A stretch of DNA of 64,000 bases, taken from NCBI RefSeq assembly GCF_040869045.1, contig NC_090323.1, positions 158,244,426 to 158,308,425 on the forward strand. Reading direction: 5' to 3'. The first letter of the stretch is position 1. Every line of letters starts with the position of its first letter. The translations under genes and the position numbers were made by a program. The notes below the pieces were generated by a model. The model had not been told where the DNA came from and ran no database searches. It worked only from the letters and a program-made list of their open reading frames with translations. The DNA comes from Eurosta solidaginis. Its lineage: Eukaryota > Arthropoda > Insecta > Diptera > Tephritidae. Of this stretch, positions 8,612 through 18,130 are shown piece after piece.

Positions 8612-11484
8612 CGACTGGTTACTGACTCAACCACGTAATGGCAAAAACTTAAGTTTACAGGAGAACCAATAAACCGATTTTTATTAGAGATATCAGTTTT
8701 TTCGAAATTCTAAGGATAACCAAATTTTATTTAGAGGACGTTCTGTTACATAAGAAAAAATATACACAAATATTTTGCTGATTTAGTATTTTAAATAATT
8801 TATAAGTACTTACGAGGTTGCTGTTCTTGCGAAAAGAAAATATATGTTGTATATGCGTGGTTGTTGTTTTTTTATTTTATGTATGTAATGTACATACGTA
8901 GTTTGTTTAAAGATTCTCAAATTGGTTTAATCTTAAAGCGAAAATAAGATTTTTTATGTGAAATGACAATTTAAAATAAACAAGCAGTATTAATTACTGA
9001 AAAAGACATAGTACATTAATACATGTGATTATAAGTTAAATTTTTTATGGAATTTAATTTTATATATCTTCGTGGCTCAAATTATCATAAAAAGCATGAT
9101 AGTCAGTGGGAATGAACGCTTTAAAACTCTGCAAATCTCGGAATTTTCTTAAAGGTAATTTTAAAGGTTGTATATAAAGGCCTTCGACTTTGGGTAATGC
9201 CTTTTCAGTTTTTAATCGGTGTGGTAATTGTACCCATTCATCGTCGTAATCAAGTTTGTAAAAAATTCCAACTGAGGTATGCTTTAGACATTTTACATCA
9301 GTGACACAAGCGTCGCCTGATTTTGTTCCGGGTCTCATGGATTTGTAAAAATTTTATTCGGAACATTTTTTAAAAAATGTGTGTCCAACATAATGCACTT
9401 TATATGGTCCATTGGTTGTTCTTGCCTCCCGTATGAGCTTTATAAAATCAGCAGGAACAAACAGTTCTTTATTTTTTTTCCTTTCTCAATATTCGCATGG
9501 ACGGAATCGCATTCCATTTGGGTATGACCAACGGACAAATACTTTTGGTAAACTGTAGTATTATACTTTTTGGAAAAATACGTCAACGCATTTGATAAAT
9601 TCACATTTCTATTTTGTGCACTACATCCATTACTGAACAAACATATAGGAATATCCTTTGCAGTTACTTCAGTTTCTAAAAAATGTAATAAACATGAGGC
9701 AAAAATATTAGCGTCCATTCCACCTTCACCTTCATGCCATACATAATAAACTACCTCCGAGATTTTCAAATTAAAAATTGTGAATTGATGACATGATAAC
9801 TTTTGTTTGAAGTAATGGGCCCCAGCAGCAATAAATGGAACCATTTGAACAGCTTGAACATCCAGTGTGAAGCAATTAATCTCTCCATTCCTTGCTCTCT
9901 CTTTATCTTGCTCCTTCTCTTTTCGAGCACGATCTTTAAGTCTTATGTGCGTATTGAAAGTGTTCGTATCAACATTCCTATTTTTATAAGCGTAACAAAT
10001 AATGCACTGATCTTTTTTTGGTTTGTATAATCCGATGTTCAGCTCATGCGTTACGTTTAAAAAAGTTTTATATCCAGCCCTTTCAGATTCGGAAATATTA
10101 TTCATACTTAAAAAATTTGTAAATCTGTTTAATGGATGTGTAAGTCAATTCCATATATATTTTTTGCGAATTTTGTCGGCAATAGTGAGATGGCATTTTT
10201 GGAATATTGTCCAAAAAGGATTTAATGTGTTCTATTTTTCTTGAGTTCAACAGATTTGTCTTTCTTGAATTACTTGTTTTTTTACTATACCATGGTCATT
10301 GGCATTTTTCAGTGTATTTCGAACAAACCGTTCCCCAATATTAAGTGTACCTAAAAACATATTTTTGCAGACTTGAATTGATTCACCTTCAACTTTTAGA
10401 TGATAACGTAGAGTACACGATTTTTTTATGGTTTGGTTTCTTCTACGCCCAACTGGAACAACATGAACTAGTGGACTAATCCACGACTTTCTTTGATCCC
10501 ATGACATTTCCCTCCAAAAGGACTTAAAGAGCTCAGCTCTTTGACAATCAGATATGCTTACACACTTATTGCTGCCCCTATCGGTTTTACATCGGCATCG
10601 CAGCTTTAATTTTCTCTCACTTCTCTTTTTCATACCCACCATTTCTCCACTGATTCTTTCCAAACTATAATAGCATTCTCCCTGTTGCCGCGCTTTTTTA
10701 ACCTTTTCTCTTTTCCACTGTTGTCGCTTGCTGTGCCCTTACTTTGCTCTCGTGTGTGATATCAAGCCTAATGTTTCATCCAATTTATGCTTCGTTGGAG
10801 TACTTGATGTATTACTTGAGCTTTAAATAGAATTTACTTCAAAGCAACTAGACGAATCAATGGAAAATGTGTTCTCTGAACTACTTTCGACGTTCGAATT
10901 GGCATCTATAAAAAGTCCGGTTCTTTCGTCTAATTTCTTGGGAGTAAAGCTGTTATTAGTTTCGAAACTTTCAGCGAAAATGAGATTGCCCGTTTTTTCA
11001 TCAAGAACTCTGTGAAGTTCAGCATTTGCTTCCTAAAATACAATATGAGTTTGAGTAACTTCTATGTAGATTATATGAAAGCACATGTTGATAAATTTAT
11101 AACTTACCTTAGGATATTCTTTTATATTAGTCGACTTTTTGCAAATTTTTTTCTTTGGATTCATTTTTTAACACTTTTTATTAAAACGAAAAGAAGAATA
11201 ATATGAAATAGAAATAACGGAACTTAAAACTGATGTATGGCAAGTGTTGCCAAGTTATCAATTTAAGGAGTGCATTAAAAGTAAGTCTTTTACGGGGTTG
11301 CTGTATTCATGAAATTTCATGTTTAAGTTACGAGTTTACGTAAAAAGGATTTTTGTTCTAAAATAAGTAAAAATTATTATTTTTCAAGGTTTACCCATTT
11401 GTAATACATGTTAATGCTTCTTTTGATACCAAAAATCAAAATTTTAGGAAATGGGAGTTAAGTGGTTGAGTCAGAAACCAGTCG
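8612..11484 (-). mobile_element. DNA transposon with 4-bp ATAT target duplication, 2,873 bp
   Basis: The ends are inverted repeats: CGACTGGTTACTGACTC at 8612 and its near-exact complement ending at 11484, with the match continuing through CAACCAC (22 of the first 23 bases). ATAT flanks both sides (8608-8611 and 11485-11488). The neighbouring repeat at about 11616-11640 (TTCATATTTGATTATTTC) looks like the uninterrupted target, which supports a 4-bp duplication rather than longer repeats. The minus strand carries a decayed transposase-like gene. A 4-bp duplication excludes hAT (8 bp) and Tc1/mariner (TA). Sola-like superfamilies are one possibility, but I cannot assign it. Confidence 0.82.
9060..11164 (-). 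pseudogene. transposase-like gene of the 4-bp-target transposon, two exons, decayed
   Basis: A first exon (11164-11108, ATG start, 19 codons, Lys-rich) ends in AAG/GTAAGT. A TATTTTAG acceptor opens exon 2 at 11032 in the matching phase. Exon 2 then runs in one frame with at least three in-frame stops (near 10820, 10740 and 10247). Next come PSHYCR (after a frameshift), PKKDQC, VPFIAAGAHYFKQKLSC, VWHEGEGGMDANIFASCLLHF, CLFSNGCSAQNRNVNLSNAL, GHTQMECDSVHANIEKGKK, and, after a one-base slip in an A8 run near 9475, ADFIKLIREAR, RPGTKSGD and DYHAFYDNL before the stop. A GQN(R/K)N-type motif plus GHTQxExDSVH resembles a family of uncharacterised metazoan proteins (possibly a DUF7869-like RNase-H fold). 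The catalytic role is inferred from its place inside inverted repeats. Confidence 0.7.
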
Positions 11485-11488
11485 ATAT

Positions 11489-11690
11489 TTGATTATTCTT
11501 TTTGTTGGTTTTTATGAAATATTAAAATTTTGTCATTAAAGGACTTCAAACATGATTCCAAAAAGTGATCGAAAAATGCTTTTTAGTTTTTCATCATCAA
11601 AAGTATTCATATTTGATTATTTCTTTTGAATCACATAAATGTGATCGTTCAGCAGAGACGATTGATTTTAACTTTTTGGAATGCGACGCA
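11489..11690 (+). repeat. local degenerate repeat, right side of transposon target
   Basis: This is the partner of 8426-8611. ATTTGATTATTCTTTTTG and CATATTTGATTATTTCTTTT are paralogous words, the second serving as an empty-site comparison for the transposon insertion. Confidence 0.55.
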
Positions 11691-11699
11691 AACTGAAGA

Positions 11700-11830
11700 C
11701 GTAGGACTAAGTTTTTGGGCTCGCCAATGCCAGAGCATTCTCTCATTCAAACCCTCAAACCAAGGGAGCTGCTAGGCTTCATCAAAGAAGTAAGCTTGGA
11801 TGAGGTGCTGTGAAGGAGATAAGGCACAAC
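11700..11830 (+). pseudogene. LINE 3' coding tail fragment
   Basis: One frame reads LGSPMPEHSLIQTLKPRELL then GFIKEVSLDEVL and a stop at 11811. This resembles the extreme C-terminus of RNase-H-bearing LINEs. It is short and unsupported by neighbours, so it is only a tentative call. Confidence 0.4.
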
Positions 11831-12129
11831 AGCTCAATGGTCGCAGTACATTCCTCAGCAATTATCTATCTATTCTACAGTTCTTTTGTCACTTTCATAT
11901 TTTTCATTGTTTGGAGCACGCTTAAGCTTTGAAAGTTTTTATGAGTCAATTATTTTATTCACTCAATGCGTCAAAATTGTTTGCACTTAATTAGCGCAAG
12001 CACTTTTTGACAAAACTTTCAAGTGCATTTCAATTGCAACTTTATAACACTTCACTTTATTCAACTTCATCTTTACAATTGACGCGGCGACAGAATTTTT
12101 GTGTTATGTTATTTTGTTATGAATAATAT
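11831..12129. other. unassigned stretch before the LTR element
   Basis: Nothing was recognised. It ends with the ATAT target duplication at 12126-12129. Confidence 0.4.
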
Positions 12130-12805
12130 TGTTACGAATATTAGCAAAACTGAGGAGTGCTGCCATCTCCAGGCCGATGCTAAGCAGTGACGTGAATTCA
12201 CATCAATAATTCAATCATTATGTATCTACATAAACGAATCAATAATTGCGTCTACACATATGTACACATTCCGACGAGCAACATTTACATACAAGGCAGC
12301 GAGAGATGAGATGTCACACACAGATGAATTTACTTATACGCTTATGTGTGTGCGGGAGACTGTAAACTACAAACTCACATATGTACATCTGAGAAGCGCT
12401 AAAAAGTAGACAATTGTAAACAAGTAGAAACTATATGAGAACTATACACACACGAATATAGTTGGTAAGTTCTGGAAATGGAAGAGCCTAGAAGTATGCA
12501 GCGTAAACTATAAAAGCGGGGCAGGCGAGTAAGAAGGAATTCAGTTTGATTTGAGTTGTCAAGCAGTTTGATTAAGACGATATCTAGCGAGCAATAGCAG
12601 TGTTATTTTGAATAGTAGAGTTTCATTGAGCTATCAATCAGTGTGGTTATTAAGCAAGCTATTCGTTGCACAGTTTGTTATTGTGAAGTACTTTAATAAA
12701 GGCCATTTTGCATTATTACAAATTGGAGTTATTTATTCAACAGTTTAGTGATTCGAGCTTAGCAGAGGATTGCAAATAAGAGGACTTACAAGCAAATTCG
12801 TTACA
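12130..12805 (+). repeat. 5' LTR (subfamily B)
   Basis: It runs TGTTACGAA to CGTTACA. It contains TATAAAAG at 12509-12516 and AATAAA at 12695-12700, the expected promoter and polyadenylation signals, so the transcript probably starts a little after 12540. It is nearly identical to 15592-16267. Confidence 0.92.
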
Positions 12806-12807
12806 AT

Positions 12808-12819
12808 TGGTGTCAGAAG
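12808..12819 (+). promoter_or_regulatory. primer binding site, tRNA-Leu type
   Basis: TGGTGTCAGAAG follows the LTR after two bases. It is complementary to the CTTCTGACACCA 3' end of eukaryotic tRNA-Leu. This is from memory of tRNA-Leu ends; the next bases (AGGAAT) match the tRNA less well. Confidence 0.7.
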
Positions 12820-12856
12820 AGGAATTGTTGAATAAATTCCAAAGGACAACAAGGAC

Positions 12857-15235
12857 ATGGCAAAGTTCGGTGAATTGAAGATCCAGCAACTAAAGAAGGA
12901 GTTGGAGACCCGTGGATTGAATACAAGCGGTGTTAAACTTGAACTTCAGGCACGGCTACGAGAGGCAATGGAAGCAGAAGGAATTGATGTGGAAGAGCAT
13001 GTCTTTCATCTTGATAGCGAGGAGACAACAAAAATTGAAGAGAAAAACGAAACATCGCAGACGGTTACCAGTACAGACTGGGATTCAAGGGGTTGTGTAG
13101 CGCAATATATAGCTTCTCCAACCCAATTGTCAACCTCACCTTCGAGCGGCGAATCCCGTTTCACTAACAGACGAGGCTCTGGCGACCCCAAGCTCCTCAT
13201 GGAACTTGGGGGTGGGGAGGGAGGGATGGCCTGAAGGTTTAATGTGGCCATATAAATCGTTCCCGAGATGGTCGGGCCAGCACCTTAATGGTGCTGTGTT
13301 ACCGGAGCGTATCGGATCTGTATCCGACAAAGGACCATCACATCGATAACACTCCCCAAAGCCTTCGGGGAGTAACCTAATCGCTACAACAACAACAACA
13401 ACAACACCAGTACAGACTTGAACATGATTTTAGCTGCAATATCTGCTCCAACATCGACAGTGTCATCTCAACTGGCAGAACAGCAAACATATATGGAATC
13501 GCAGGTGAACCGAATAACATCGAAGATTGAAGCACAGGAAACAAAAATTTCTTCACAACTTGAAGAACAGAAGACATATATGGCATCCCAAATGGAATCG
13601 CAGGAGACACGCATAACATCAAAGATGGAAGAACAAGAAGAGCGCTTATCATTACAGGTGGCACAAATGTCTTCACAGTTAGAAGCACAGGAAGCAAGGG
13701 TAACATCAAAGCTGGAAGCGCAGGATGCAAAAATCGCTCAATTTCAGGCAGAAGTCGATGATTTGAAGGGTCGTATGGAGCAGTTACAATTAAATCGTCC
13801 AGCAGTTTCAGCGAGTAATCCAAAGGTAAAAACACCATCCTTTGACGGTTCTGTTCCTTTCCAGGTCTTTAAACTACAGTTTGAGAAGACCGCAGCAGTG
13901 AACAACTGGAATGTGGAAGATAAAGTTGCCGCGCTCTTCGTAGCATTGAAAGGACCAGCTGCCGAAATCTTACAGACTATTCCAGAGTACGAACGGAACA
14001 GTTATGACGCATTGATGGCTGCTGTAGAACGGCGATACGGAAGCGAACACAGGAAACAGATATTTCAAATAGAATTGCAAAACCGCTACCAAAAAGCTAA
14101 CGAGACTTTGCAGGAGTTTGCTTCTGACATTGAAAGATTGGCTCATCTTGCAAATACGGATGCACCCGTGGAATACACGGAAATAGTGAAGATTCAGAGC
14201 TTTATAAATGGCATACGGGACGTCGAAACGAAGCGGGCTACATATGCGAATCCAAAACTAACATTTGCTGAAACGGTATCGCATGCTTTGATTCAGGAAA
14301 CAGCGTCGCTTCTGTGTAAGCCAGTTTTCAAAGCACGCCGTGTGGAAGTAGAAAGGCCAGAGTGGGTAGACACAATTTTGGAAGCACTGAAGGGATCTCA
14401 ACAGAAGAAGGCCGGAGTTATTAAATGTTTCAAGTGCGGCAACCCAGGTCACATTGCACGTCATTGCGATCTTGGTCCTAATAGTTCCAACAATGTGGGT
14501 GGCCGTAAACGCAAAGCTGGAGGAGATGAGCAAGAGCGAGTAAGAGGTAGAGATCGAGAGCTAGATCCAGCTATTGAATGCCCTGTGATATCTGTGTTGC
14601 AAATTGGTAGAAAATCGAGCAGTCTTACCGTCAGAGGGAATGTCGATGGCAAGGAGCGTGTACTGACTGTAGATACGGGCGCATCTCATTCCTTGATTCG
14701 ATCTGAATTAGTCAACAGGAGAGTAAAACCGTTACCTGGAGCAAGGTTGCGTACGGTCACAGGCGAGTATAACCAAGTCCAGGGAGAAGTGATATGTGAA
14801 GTACTGATTGGGAAGGTCGTGGTTTTACACAAATTCGTTGTGGCGGAGATCGTTGATGAAGTCATATTGGGAGTGGACTTCTTGGTTGACCATGACATCA
14901 AGATCGATATGCAGAAAAGGGTGATGCATTATGAGAACCAAGATGTGCCACTTAACTTCAGTTTGGAAAAAGGGTTCAGCAGTAAGCGAGTGCTGGTGGA
15001 GAAGACTCGACAAAGGCCACGAAAGTCAAAAGGAAAGGTTGATGGATCGAATATGCCAAATAAAGCGAAATTAAAAGTACTTCCGAGAAAAAGACCGGCA
15101 TCGACAAACCCTAATGGATGCACTAAAATGACTGAAAGAATTTTTCAGAAAGAATGCAAGGATGGTTTCAAGCCAGCGCGCACTTTTGTTGGGAAACGTC
15201 GGAACGATACTGAGTATGTGAAGCCAATCCGTTAA
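12857..15235 (+). CDS. Gag-protease, interrupted by a SINE (coding parts 12857-13079 and 13419-15235)
   Basis: The N-terminus (residues 1-45) is a SAP-type DNA-binding motif: LKIQQLKKELETRGLNTSG and KLELQARLREAM. After the SINE, the frame resumes with a coiled-coil rich in Gln/Glu heptad-like repeats (EAQETKISSQLEEQ), then a retrotransposon gag domain (FDGSVPFQVFKLQFEKTAAV to NRYQKANETLQEFASDIERL). A CCHC zinc knuckle follows (CFKCGNPGHIARHC, about 14428-14469), then an aspartic protease with VDTGASHSLI and VILGVDFLVDHD. It stops at 15233. Reading frames on both sides of the SINE are the same, but a stop inside the SINE (13232) truncates Gag after 125 codons. The SAP motif suggests chromatin or nucleic-acid binding by this Gag, which is inference. 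Confidence 0.88.
13080..13405 (+). mobile_element. full-length family S SINE-like retroposon (326 bp)
   Basis: Exact 13-bp target duplications ACCAGTACAGACT lie at 13067-13079 and 13406-13418. It starts GGGATTCAAGGGGTTGTG, runs through the family S core (AAATCGTTCCCGAGATGGTC, GTTACCGGAGCGTATCGGA, CCTTCGGGGAGTAACC) and ends in a CAACAACAACAACAACAAC tail. A clear tRNA-type A/B box pair was not found, so the promoter origin is unknown. Insert plus duplication is 339 bp, a multiple of three. Confidence 0.92.
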
Positions 15236-15580
15236 GAACAAGCTCTACAAAGTAGTTCTTCATTGGCCAAGCAACAGAGTGCGAGAGAACGATCCAGAAT
15301 AATGAGTAGTAAGATGGAACACAGGTACGACAGGGAAAATAATTCGGAAGGTTTCCGGAATGGAGATTTGGTACTGTTAAACAACCCTCACCGGCGGAAA
15401 GGTGTTCCAGCCCAATTTCGGTGCAGTTGGGAAGGCCCGTACAAAGTTGTGAAGAAGATCAGTGATACCATCTACCGCATACAAACCACTGGGAAACCAC
15501 GGATTAGAAGGGTGGTCCTTTTGGAGATGCTAGCGGCGTTTAGATTGGGAGATTCGTCTGATCGGGACGATCAGACTTAG
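15236..15580 (+). CDS. integrase C-terminal stub (pol remnant)
   Basis: It is in the same frame as gag-protease, separated from it by one stop codon. It matches the last hundred or so residues of the integrase at 1-1128 (RIMSSKMEHRYDRENNSEGF, GDLVLLNNPHRRKGV, WEGPYKVVKKISDTIYRIQT, ending SDRDDQT). It has no catalytic core. A large deletion removed everything between the protease and this point. Confidence 0.85.
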   Translation, partial: EQALQSSSSLAKQQSARERSRIMSSKMEHRYDRENNSEGFRNGDLVLLNNPHRRKGVPAQFRCSWEGPYKVVKKISDTIYRIQTTGKPRIRRVVLLEMLAAFRLGDSSDRDDQT

Positions 15581-15591
15581 GTGGAGGGCAG
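15580..15591 (+). promoter_or_regulatory. polypurine tract
   Basis: The purine-rich GGTGGAGGGCAG sits immediately before the 3' LTR and is identical to the tract at 1128-1139. Confidence 0.75.
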
Positions 15592-16267
15592 TGTTACGAA
15601 TATTAGCAAAACTGAGGAGTGCTGCCATCTCCAGGCCGATGCTAAGCAGTGACGTGAATTCACATCAATAATTCAATCATTATGTATCTACATAAACGAA
15701 TCAATAATTGCGTCTACACATATGTACACATTCCGACGAGCAACATTTACATACAAGGCAGCGAGAGATGAGATGTCACACACAGATGAATTTACTTATA
15801 CGCTTATGTGTGTGCGGGAGACTGTAAACTACAAACTCACATATGTACATCTGAGAAGCGCTAAAAAGTAGACAATTGTAAACAAGTAGAAACTATATGA
15901 GAACTATACACACACGAATATAGTTGGTAAGTTCTGGAAATGGAAGAGCCTAGAAGTATGCAGCGTAAACTATAAAAGCGGGGCAGGCGAGTAAGAAGGA
16001 ATTCAGTTTGATTTGAGTTGTCAAGCAGTTTGATTAAGACGATATCTAGCGAGCAATAGCAGTGTTATTTTGAATAGTAGAGTTTCATTGAGCTATCAAT
16101 CAGTGTGGTTATTAAGCAAGCTATTCGTTGCACAGTTTGTTATTGTGAAGTACTTTAATAAAGGCCATTTTGCATTATTACAAATTGGAGCTATTTATTC
16201 AACAGTTTAGTGATTCGAGCTTAGCAGAGGATTGCAAATAAGAGGATTTACAAGCAAATTCGTTACA
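15592..16267 (+). repeat. 3' LTR (subfamily B)
   Basis: 676 bp, TGTTACGAA to CGTTACA, followed by ATAT. It differs from the 5' LTR at two positions that I could find. Confidence 0.92.
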
Positions 16268-16300
16268 ATATAAATTAGCATATATGTGTGTATGTATTTG

Positions 16301-17693
16301 TATACTCAGCTGAGCAGAGATCACAGAGTACATTAATTTTGTTCGCATAACGGTAATCCGTAACGGCATAAACTAATCGAGATAGATATAGAGTTCTATA
16401 TATCAAAATGATCTGGGTGAAAAAAGAAATTCATTTAGCCATGTCCGTCCGTCCGTCACGTAAACACGATAACTTGAGTAAATTTTGAGGTATCTTGATG
16501 AAATTTGGTATGTAAGTTCCTGGGCACTCATCTCAGAACGCTATTTAAAATGAACGAAATCGACCTATAACCACGCCCACCTTTTCGATATCGAAAAATC
16601 GAAAAAGTGCGATAATTCATAACCAAAGACGGATAAAGCGATGAAACTTGGTAGGTGGGTTGACCTTATGACGCAGAATATAAAACTAGTTAAATTTTGG
16701 ACAATAAGCGTGGCACCGCCCACTTTTAAAAGAAGGTAATTTAAAAGTTTTCAAGCTGTAATGTGGCAGTCGTTGAAGATACCATGATGAAATTTGGCAG
16801 GAACGTTACTCCTATTACTATGTGTGTTCTTAATAAAAATTAGCAAAATCGGATGACGAACATGCCCACTTAAAAAAAAAAAATTTGTTTTTGTGGCTCC
16901 GCCCTTTTTCATTTAATTTGCCTAGAATACTTTTAATGCCATAAGTCGAACAAACATTTACCAATCCTTGTGAAATTTGGTAGGGGCATAGATTCTATGA
17001 CAATAACTGTTTCCTGTGAAAATGGGCGAAATCGGTTGAAGCAACGACTAGTTTTTATACACAACCGACCGTCCGTACTTCCTCTTGGCCGTTAACACGA
17101 TAACTTGAGCATAATTCTATACCAAATACGAAAAAAGGGATGAAACATGGTGATTGGATTGGTTTTTTGACGCAAAATATAACTTTGGAAAAAACTTTGT
17201 AAAATGGGTGTGACACCTACCATATTAAGTAGAAGAAAATGAAAAAGTTCTGCAGGGCGTAATCAAAAGCCTTTGGAATTTTGGCAGGAATACTGTTCGT
17301 GGTATTACATATATAAATAAATTCGCGGTACCCGGCAGATGATGTTCTGGGTCACCCTGGTCCACATTTTGGTCGATATCCGAAAACTCCTCCACATATA
17401 CAACTAAGGACCACTACCTTGTAAAACCCTCATTAATACCTTTAATTTGATACCCATATCGTACAAACACATTCTAGAGTCACCCTTGGTCCACCTTTAT
17501 GACGATATCTCGAAAAGGCGTCCACCTATAGACCCACTACCTTCTAAAATACACTTTAGTACCTTCCATATGATACCCATGCCATATAAACACATTTTCC
17601 TACATGGTGATTTTTCCTTATTTTGTCGCCAAAGCTCTCAGCTGAGTATGTAACGCTCCGTTACACCCCAACTTAGCCTTCCTTACTTGTTTT
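16301..17693 (+). repeat. family T modular repeat, copy 1
   Basis: It starts TATACTCAGCTGAGCAGAG and ends near CTTAGCCTTCCTTACTTG followed by T residues. The same ends occur at 22261-24001, 26382-27766 (reverse) and 58234-60233. Inside are degenerate modules of roughly 120-200 bp, each with AAATTTGGTA-like and CCACGCCCAC (GGGCGTGG) words. A near-palindrome CTTTTCGATATCGAAAA lies at about 16581. A stem (GTTCGGTTACACCCGAAC in better copies, decayed here) lies just inside the 3' end. No coding capacity was seen. Confidence 0.75.
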
Positions 17694-17728
17694 CTATTAC
17701 ACTAAAGCAAAGCGAAACTTAAACTTAC

Positions 17729-17789
17729 CCGCTAAAGCCACGCCGCTTAGTTGATGAAGTCAACGGATCTGGTTTGCCGCGATTGTTAG
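17729..17789 (-). CDS. host gene exon downstream of the SH3 exon (Trio-like)
   Basis: On the minus strand, a TTTTTTTTTAG acceptor precedes 17789 and a GTAAGT donor follows 17729. The 61-bp exon completes the split codon left by the SH3 exon and reads TNNRGKPDPLTSSTKRRGFS, a polar and basic linker. Between the two exons is a 66-bp intron. The reading frame is open and the splice signals are strong, which argues for a real exon. It is too short to identify alone. Confidence 0.65.
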
Positions 17790-17855
17790 CTAAAAAAAAA
17801 TGCAAAGAATTTATTAATTTATTAAAAAGAAATATTAAAGTTATTCATCACTCAC

Positions 17856-18129
17856 TTTGTTCCTGCATAACATCATTTGTTTCCTTGCGCGCTGAACTGT
17901 TCTTCTGTGCGCTTGGCGTTGGTTTAAGTATTGAAACTGGCACCAAACCTTCCTGTATAGCTGCATCGTCACTTTGTGGATTTAGGCGTACCAAACAAAA
18001 ATCTGCTTCAGTAGTAGATAGTGCTTCTACAACCTCTACCTGTTGACCCTTACTAACACTCAGTTCACTCGTACCAGGTGTTGCAATATAATCAGCGACT
18101 ACCCAAGTACCCTCATGCCCACTGCCAAT
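17856..18129 (-). CDS. trio: SH3-domain exon of a RhoGEF, probably trio
   Basis: The acceptor TTGCTTACAG precedes 18129 and the donor AAA/GTGAGT follows 17856, giving a 274-bp exon starting in phase 0. The product shows an SH3 fold signature: VVADYIA (ALYDY position), ELSVSKGQQVEVVE, DFCLVRLNPQ and EGLVPVSILKP, then a polar tail. SH3 domains bind proline-rich peptides. In Trio/Kalirin proteins an SH3 sits between the two DH-PH exchange modules that activate Rac and Rho GTPases in axon guidance. The SELSVSKGQQ and EGLVP words and the Lys/Arg/Ser linker after it made me choose Trio; another SH3-containing GEF is possible. The domain call is firm, the gene name moderate. Confidence 0.65.
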
Positions 18130-18130
18130 C

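Larger units (their letters stand above)
12130..16267 (+). mobile_element. young, internally deleted Ty3/Gypsy LTR retrotransposon (4,138 bp)
   Basis: Two 676-bp LTRs flank gag-protease and a stub of integrase. ATAT target duplications lie at 12126-12129 and 16268-16271. The primer binding site starts two bases after the 5' LTR and the polypurine tract abuts the 3' LTR. Reverse transcriptase, RNase H and the integrase core are absent, so any mobility would depend on proteins from a related element. I count only two differences between the LTRs (near 12730 and 12785), which indicates very recent insertion. The deletion was therefore either carried in before integration or happened soon after. 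gag is further split by a SINE at 13080. Confidence 0.92.

Noticed and set aside
10023..10244. Plus-strand open frames in the 4-bp-target transposon
   Set aside because: They are antisense to the better supported transposase-like gene.
13419..13838. Long minus-strand open frame opposite gag
   Set aside because: It is the antisense shadow of the Gln/Glu-rich coiled coil.
12130..16267. Endogenous errantivirus with env
   Set aside because: Neither LTR element has coding space between the integrase stop and the polypurine tract, so no envelope gene is present.
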